Position numbers and translations under genes: made by a program. The notes under the pieces were generated by a model that was not told the DNA's origin, ran no database searches, and saw only the letters and a program-made list of their open reading frames with translations. A stretch of 59,691 nucleotides of DNA from NCBI GenBank assembly GCA_004292755.1, contig RDXE01000047.1, positions 1-59,691 of the forward strand. The letters are read 5' to 3'. Source of the stretch: Alphaproteobacteria bacterium. Lineage in GTDB: Bacteria > Pseudomonadota > Alphaproteobacteria > Elsterales > Elsteraceae. Positions 55,836 to 59,691 of the stretch are shown in pieces. Numbering within the stretch: the stretch's first letter is position 1; every line of letters starts with the position of its first letter.

Positions 55836-56450
55836 CTAGCGAGAGTAAAACTCGATCACCAGGTTCGGTTCCATCTGCACCGGGTACGGCACATCGGCGA
55901 GCTTGGGCGCGCGCACAAACATGCCCTTGAAGGCTTGGGTGTCGACGGAGATGTAATCGGGCACATCGCGCTCCGGCGACTGCATGCTCTCCAGCACAAC
56001 GGCCATGTTCTTGGCCGTGGCCGACAACTCAATCACATCATTGTCCGACACTTGGTAGGACGCGATGTTGACGCGCTTGCCGTTCACCTTGACGTGACCG
56101 TGGCTGATCAACTGACGGGCGGCGAACGGCGTGATCGCAAACTTCATGCGGTAGATCACCGCATCCAGCCGACGCTCCAGCAGCTCAATCAGGTTCTCGG
56201 AGGTGTCACCCCGGCGACGACCGGCCTCGGTGTAGAGGCGGCGGAACTGACGCTCCGAAATGTTGCCGTAGTAGCCCTTCAGCTTCTGCTTGGCCATCAG
56301 CTGCACGCCGAAGTCCGAGGTCTTCTTGCGCCGCTGACCATGCTGGCCAGGGCCGCCCTCGCGCTTGGTCACTGGGCTCTTGCCGCGGCCCCACAGATTG
56401 CACCCGAGGCGGCGGTTGATCTTGTACTTGGACTCGGCGCGCTTGGTCAT
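55836..56450 (-). CDS. rpsD: 30S ribosomal protein S4
   Basis: 204 residues, the primary 16S rRNA-binding assembly protein. The N-terminal [20 protein letters not shown] and the S4 domain ([20 protein letters not shown], then [20 protein letters not shown]) are unambiguous. There are no zinc cysteines. It stands alone rather than in an alpha operon, as is usual in alphaproteobacteria. Confidence 0.98.
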   Translation of the reverse strand: MTKRAESKYKINRRLGCNLWGRGKSPVTKREGGPGQHGQRRKKTSDFGVQLMAKQKLKGYYGNISERQFRRLYTEAGRRRGDTSENLIELLERRLDAVIYRMKFAITPFAARQLISHGHVKVNGKRVNIASYQVSDNDVIELSATAKNMAVVLESMQSPERDVPDYISVDTQAFKGMFVRAPKLADVPYPVQMEPNLVIEFYSR

Positions 56451-56570
56451 CGGCTCTCTCGGCGTGAGGTCGTCAAAACTCGAAGGTCTCGCTCAGGGCC
56501 GGAGTGCCCCGATGCGGAGGCGCGAACAATACTGATCGGCCGCAGGCTGTCAACCCCGCAGCAGCAGGAG

Positions 56571-58718
56571 TCAGCGCCGAAGGATCACGAAAAAGTCGCG
56601 GTTGTCGTTCGCCGACACGAACTTCAGCCCACCCGCCGGGTCAGACTGCGCCATGGCAGTGTCGACGTGGGCCGCCACCACGCCGCCTTGACCATCGCCG
56701 CGGTAGACGGCCGCGTAGGTTAGGTCTGGGCTGTTCATGTCGAGGTGCATCGCCTCCCGGCAGCCATAGGCCTGGAACACCCGCGCCATGGCAGAGGGTG
56801 TCGCCGCACTGAACTGCGCATAGACCAGCCAGCGCCTTTCCCCATCGGGCAGCAGGCAGGCACCTGACCGGAGGGAGCGCAGCACCCCACCGGCCCCCGA
56901 CGGGTTGAGCGCGCCAGACCAATTGCCCGACCCCCACTGCCGCACGAACGGGTGCGGGTCTCCCTCCTGGATGATCGGCACGCCGTTCTGGCGGGCAAAG
57001 CGCAGGCGGGGCAACAGGTTTGCGTCTTGCGGAGTCCACACCCGCAACTCGATGCGCCCGTCCACCGTGCCAAACAAGGTGGCGAGGCCCGGTTGGAGAC
57101 GGCTCAACACCACGCCTGCCTCAACGAAGCCATAGTGGCTGCCGGAATTGGCCGTCGCGAAGGGACCGGCCCGAAAGGCGCCATGCTCGCGCTTGAAGCC
57201 AGCGGCGAAGGCACCGACCAGCCGCTCCAACTCGGCAGGCCGCACCATGCCGACGCGCGCCAGCGGCGCGACCGACCCAAAGCCATCGGGTCCTGGCCCA
57301 GGCTTTGCCCCCTCGTAGCGGCGGGACCACTCCACGGCGGGGTGGTTGGTGCCGAGCCGGAAATCCACCGTCATGCGATCCAGGTCAAAGGCAACCAGAC
57401 GCACCACAGCCGGTGCCTCCACCTCATCCAGCGGTGCAACCCGGTCGGAGAAGGATGTCAGCAGGTCCTGCGGTACCAAGTTGGCCGCCATCACGCTGAC
57501 TGCCACGCCCGGTGTGCGCACGACTGGATACCAGCGACCGGCCTCCAGTGCCCCCTCTCCTGCTGTGGGAACCCCCAGGCGACCGCGGGTCAACCGAGCG
57601 CCCCGGCGCGCCGCGTCCAGCCGGGCCGAGGGCGGCATGCCACTGGCATCGCCATCGCTGGCAACGCCACGCTCTAGCTGCGCTACCTCCAGATCGGCAT
57701 CGCGGCCAAGAGTGCTTTTATAAAGGTCGATCGCTCGTTCACCCAGGTCGCCTGTGGAGCGCAGCAACGCCACCACGGCCTCCTGCCGGGTGCGCCAGCC
57801 GCCACGTTGGCTCAGCACCAGCAACTGCCCCTGGCAGTATGGGGTGACAGGTGCTTGCAGGTCGCGGAATGGATCCCGGCCTTGGCTGTCGAAAACAGGG
57901 CAGATCTGGCGACCGCGCGCACTGGTCACCACCAGCCCCTCGGCTGTGACCGCGAGCGTTTGCTCCAGCGGGCGGGGGTTTTCCAGGTGCACCGGCGCGA
58001 ACTCAGTGCCATCGCGGTACAGCAAGAACCAATGATTGACGGCCGCATTCAGCGACACCAGCCGCAAGCGGCGTCCACCACTGAGATCCACTTGCTCCGT
58101 GCGTTGATGGGCCTGCAGTGCCAGGAAGCTGCTGGCCGGTGCCATCGGAATGGCGGTTGGCGCAGTCATCACAGTTGATGGGACTGGTCGCGGCGGAGCC
58201 GCCGGCACAGCGACTGCGGGCGCAGAGGCTGCAGGGGGACCAGAGGCTGCAGGGGGACCAGAGGCTGGCAGAACCGCTGGCGCTGGCGCTGCAGCTGGCA
58301 CGGCGGTTGGACGCGGCGGAGCCGGAGGGGCGAGCGCTGGCGTTGGCCGCACCACAGCTGGTGCCGCGACCGGCGCCGGTGCTGCTGGCGCCACGGGTGC
58401 TGGTGCCGCGGGGGTCACCAATGGCACGGCGGGAGGAGTGGGCGCACCATGGGCTGGCACCGAGCGCGGCAACACCAAAGGCACAATGTCCTGCGGCGCC
58501 TGGGCAACATAGGGCGATGGGTAGGTGCGCGGATTCTCGGCCTGCTCTGGATCATCTTCCATCCGCACAGCGGCGGATGGACTGCCCACCAGCACGTCGG
58601 CCACCGCCATCGCGCCGATGGCGGCGAAAGCCGAACAACACACGGCAACAGCCATGAGCAGGAACGCACGACCCCAGCGTTCCACTGGCGAGCGGTCTTT
58701 GGGATCGATGTCCGACAC
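56571..58718 (-). CDS. large anchored protein with Ala/Pro linker and phosphodiester-glycosidase-like C-terminus
   Basis: 715 residues starting at a GTG (58718). A single N-terminal membrane segment (AFLLMAVAVCCSAFAAIGAM) is followed by about 130 residues of Ala/Pro low complexity, then two globular regions. The last 200 residues recall phosphodiester glycosidases (DUF2233/NAGPA-like): AFAAGFKREHGAF, DGRIELRVWTPQDANLLPRL, a WGSGN turn, RSGACLLPDGERRWLVYAQF, and FQAYGCREAMHLDMNSP. The protein should be periplasmic, tethered by its N-terminus. The central region (about 215-450) is unrecognised. Function is inferred from a pattern of motifs only. Confidence 0.6.
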   Translation of the reverse strand: MSDIDPKDRSPVERWGRAFLLMAVAVCCSAFAAIGAMAVADVLVGSPSAAVRMEDDPEQAENPRTYPSPYVAQAPQDIVPLVLPRSVPAHGAPTPPAVPLVTPAAPAPVAPAAPAPVAAPAVVRPTPALAPPAPPRPTAVPAAAPAPAVLPASGPPAASGPPAASAPAVAVPAAPPRPVPSTVMTAPTAIPMAPASSFLALQAHQRTEQVDLSGGRRLRLVSLNAAVNHWFLLYRDGTEFAPVHLENPRPLEQTLAVTAEGLVVTSARGRQICPVFDSQGRDPFRDLQAPVTPYCQGQLLVLSQRGGWRTRQEAVVALLRSTGDLGERAIDLYKSTLGRDADLEVAQLERGVASDGDASGMPPSARLDAARRGARLTRGRLGVPTAGEGALEAGRWYPVVRTPGVAVSVMAANLVPQDLLTSFSDRVAPLDEVEAPAVVRLVAFDLDRMTVDFRLGTNHPAVEWSRRYEGAKPGPGPDGFGSVAPLARVGMVRPAELERLVGAFAAGFKREHGAFRAGPFATANSGSHYGFVEAGVVLSRLQPGLATLFGTVDGRIELRVWTPQDANLLPRLRFARQNGVPIIQEGDPHPFVRQWGSGNWSGALNPSGAGGVLRSLRSGACLLPDGERRWLVYAQFSAATPSAMARVFQAYGCREAMHLDMNSPDLTYAAVYRGDGQGGVVAAHVDTAMAQSDPAGGLKFVSANDNRDFFVILRR
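58224..58259. repeat. 18-bp tandem duplication in the Ala/Pro linker
   Basis: The unit AGAGGCTGCAGGGGGACC occurs twice head to tail (58224-58241, 58242-58259), and a third partial copy follows. It encodes a repeated Ser-Gly-Pro-Pro-Ala-Ala unit. The repeat keeps the reading frame and could vary in copy number between strains. Confidence 0.85.
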
Positions 58719-58939
58719 CAGCGTCTTCCAATCTGCGTTGCCCTACCGTCATAATTCTACTCTGAGGACAGGGCGTTGCCAAACCGGGCGAATCGGATTT
58801 CATCAATCCTGTGCCAAATCCGCAACAGCCACCGTGACCCTCGCGCCACGTTGGGCGGGTCACGGCAACAACCGGCGTGCGACCTTTCGGTTTTCATCAC
58901 GGCTTGTTGGTGCGCTGCACACATCCCTAAGGTGTCGGC
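58719..58939. other. divergent intergenic region before the response regulator
   Basis: A gap of 221 bp separates the large anchored protein from the LuxR-type regulator. It must contain both promoters. I see no repeat, RNA or strong dyad. Confidence 0.4.
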
Positions 58940-59563
58940 ATGGCATTCGAGGTAATCGTCGCCGACGATCATCCGATGGTTCGCGCCGCCCTGCGCGGCG
59001 CGATCGAGACCGGTTTCCCGGGCGCGCGGGTGATCGAGGTAGGATCGCTGGACGCGGCGGAGTCGGCTGTCCAATCTGCCGAGCCTGATCTGTTGCTGCT
59101 GGACCTCAACATGCCGGGCATGGACGGGTTTTCAGGCCTCGCCGGATTTCGGGCCCGTCATCCGGCTGTCCCAGTGATGATCGTCTCAGCCGCGGCCGAA
59201 GCACACCATCGCCGCGCGGCCGAGCAGCTGGGGGCAGCAGGGTATGTGCCGAAATCCGCACCGATGGAGGAATTGACGGCTGCCATCGCCGCGGTGCTGG
59301 CAGGCGAGGTCTGGTTCCCCGACCTTGGCGACGCCCTCGACCCCGCCCCCGCCGGTGGCCTGCCCGACCTCACCCCCCAACAGCAACGCGTCCTCGCGCT
59401 GATGAGCGAGGGGAAGCTGAACAAACAAATCGCCCACGAGATGTCGGTCTCCGAGGCCACGGTGAAGGCCCACGTCACCGCCATCCTGCGCAAACTGGGC
59501 GTCCACAGCCGCACCCAAGCCGTGATCGCCGCGCGCAAGGCGCTGGGGTTGCCGGTGGGCTGA
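58940..59563 (+). CDS. LuxR/NarL-type response regulator
   Basis: 207 residues. The receiver domain has the acidic pair in VIVADDHPMVR, phospho-acceptor Asp55 in LLLLDLNMPGMDG, Ser83 in the Thr/Ser position and Lys105 in GYVPKSAP. The C-terminal LuxR HTH (LTPQQQRVLALMSEGKLNKQ, then IAHEMSVSEATVKAHVTAIL) is complete. No histidine kinase is adjacent in this window. It should be a phosphorylation-controlled transcription factor. Confidence 0.94.
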   Translation: MAFEVIVADDHPMVRAALRGAIETGFPGARVIEVGSLDAAESAVQSAEPDLLLLDLNMPGMDGFSGLAGFRARHPAVPVMIVSAAAEAHHRRAAEQLGAAGYVPKSAPMEELTAAIAAVLAGEVWFPDLGDALDPAPAGGLPDLTPQQQRVLALMSEGKLNKQIAHEMSVSEATVKAHVTAILRKLGVHSRTQAVIAARKALGLPVG

Positions 59564-59583
59564 CCCCCGCCGAGCGGGAAGCC

Positions 59584-59691
59584 TCACACCCAGCACGGAT
59601 GCCCAGGCACCGGCAGTCGCGCTTCCAAAATCGTGCCGGTTTCAGACTCGGTGATCACCAACCGGTGCGGATCGGCGGGGTCGAAGGCGAG
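59584..59691 (-). CDS. 3' end of a gene, possibly SMP-30/gluconolactonase-like
   Basis: A frame open from the window edge to a TGA at 59586-59584 encodes LAFDPADPHRLVITESETG, TILEARLPVPGHPCWV. ITESETGTIL is reminiscent of SMP-30/gluconolactonase/LRE-like propellers. Only 35 residues are visible, so the assignment is tentative. It is convergent with the response regulator. Confidence 0.45.
   Translation of the reverse strand, partial: LAFDPADPHRLVITESETGTILEARLPVPGHPCWV

Overview
The window is 59.7 kb of GC-rich chromosome from what looks like an alphaproteobacterium, possibly Rhodospirillales-like. The order-level guess is weak. Evidence for the class is the cobS-cobT pair of aerobic cobalamin synthesis, a leuA-mreB neighbourhood, a PAS_5-type protein, the rpmH-rnpA-yidD-yidC-engB cluster, and several TRAP and ABC uptake systems. 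Coding density is high, many genes overlap by 4 bp (ATGA), and GTG or TTG starts are frequent.

Layout. Positions 1-2810: a MmeI-like (type IIL) restriction-modification gene, cut by the window edge and broken by a frame-changing deletion. 3086-3160: tRNA-Thr(CGT). 3242-10417: a LacI-controlled carbohydrate locus with a regulator, a binding protein, two permeases, an unknown 386-residue protein and a GH2 beta-glycosidase; it has no ABC ATPase. 10418-12070: a lower-GC two-gene cassette (DUF488 protein plus an unknown). 12071-16457: mreB, leuA and ornithine decarboxylase, with leader and terminator hairpins. 16667-23025: PAS, phytase-like lipoprotein, TPR glycosyltransferase, cobT and cobS. 23331-24129: a DUF4258/HTH toxin-antitoxin-like pair. 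24252-25447: a thioesterase and a halohydrin-dehalogenase-like SDR. 25455-27586: a flavoprotein disulfide reductase and a TVP38 membrane protein. 27704-30993: the conserved rpmH-rnpA-yidD-yidC-engB cluster. 31818-35349: a TRAP transporter followed by a class II aldolase.

A complete IS1380-like element (35434-37118, putative TTGA target duplication) carries a transposase interrupted by two amber codons. It is followed by two low-GC genes of unknown function. 38618-43572 is a five-gene peptide/nickel-type ABC operon in which every gene overlaps the next. 43663-46596 is a second TRAP system, divergent from a fused 5-oxoprolinase/hydantoinase (46732-50409). The two share a strikingly symmetrical 39-bp dyad. 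The remainder holds a saccharopine-dehydrogenase-like enzyme with a divergent Lrp regulator, a MarR-like regulator, phosphofructokinase, a cNMP-binding/EAL protein, a DUF2161 protein, rpsD, a large secreted or anchored phosphodiester-glycosidase-like protein, a LuxR-type response regulator, and the 3' end of another gene.

Most of the window is housekeeping plus nutrient scavenging (sugars, peptides, organic acids, possibly pyroglutamate). Accessory insertions are visible at the left edge, 10.4-12.0 kb, 23.3-24.1 kb and 35.4-38.6 kb. The least explained parts are the DUF488 cassette, the low-GC pair after the IS, the 386-residue protein, and the SDR with an altered catalytic triad.
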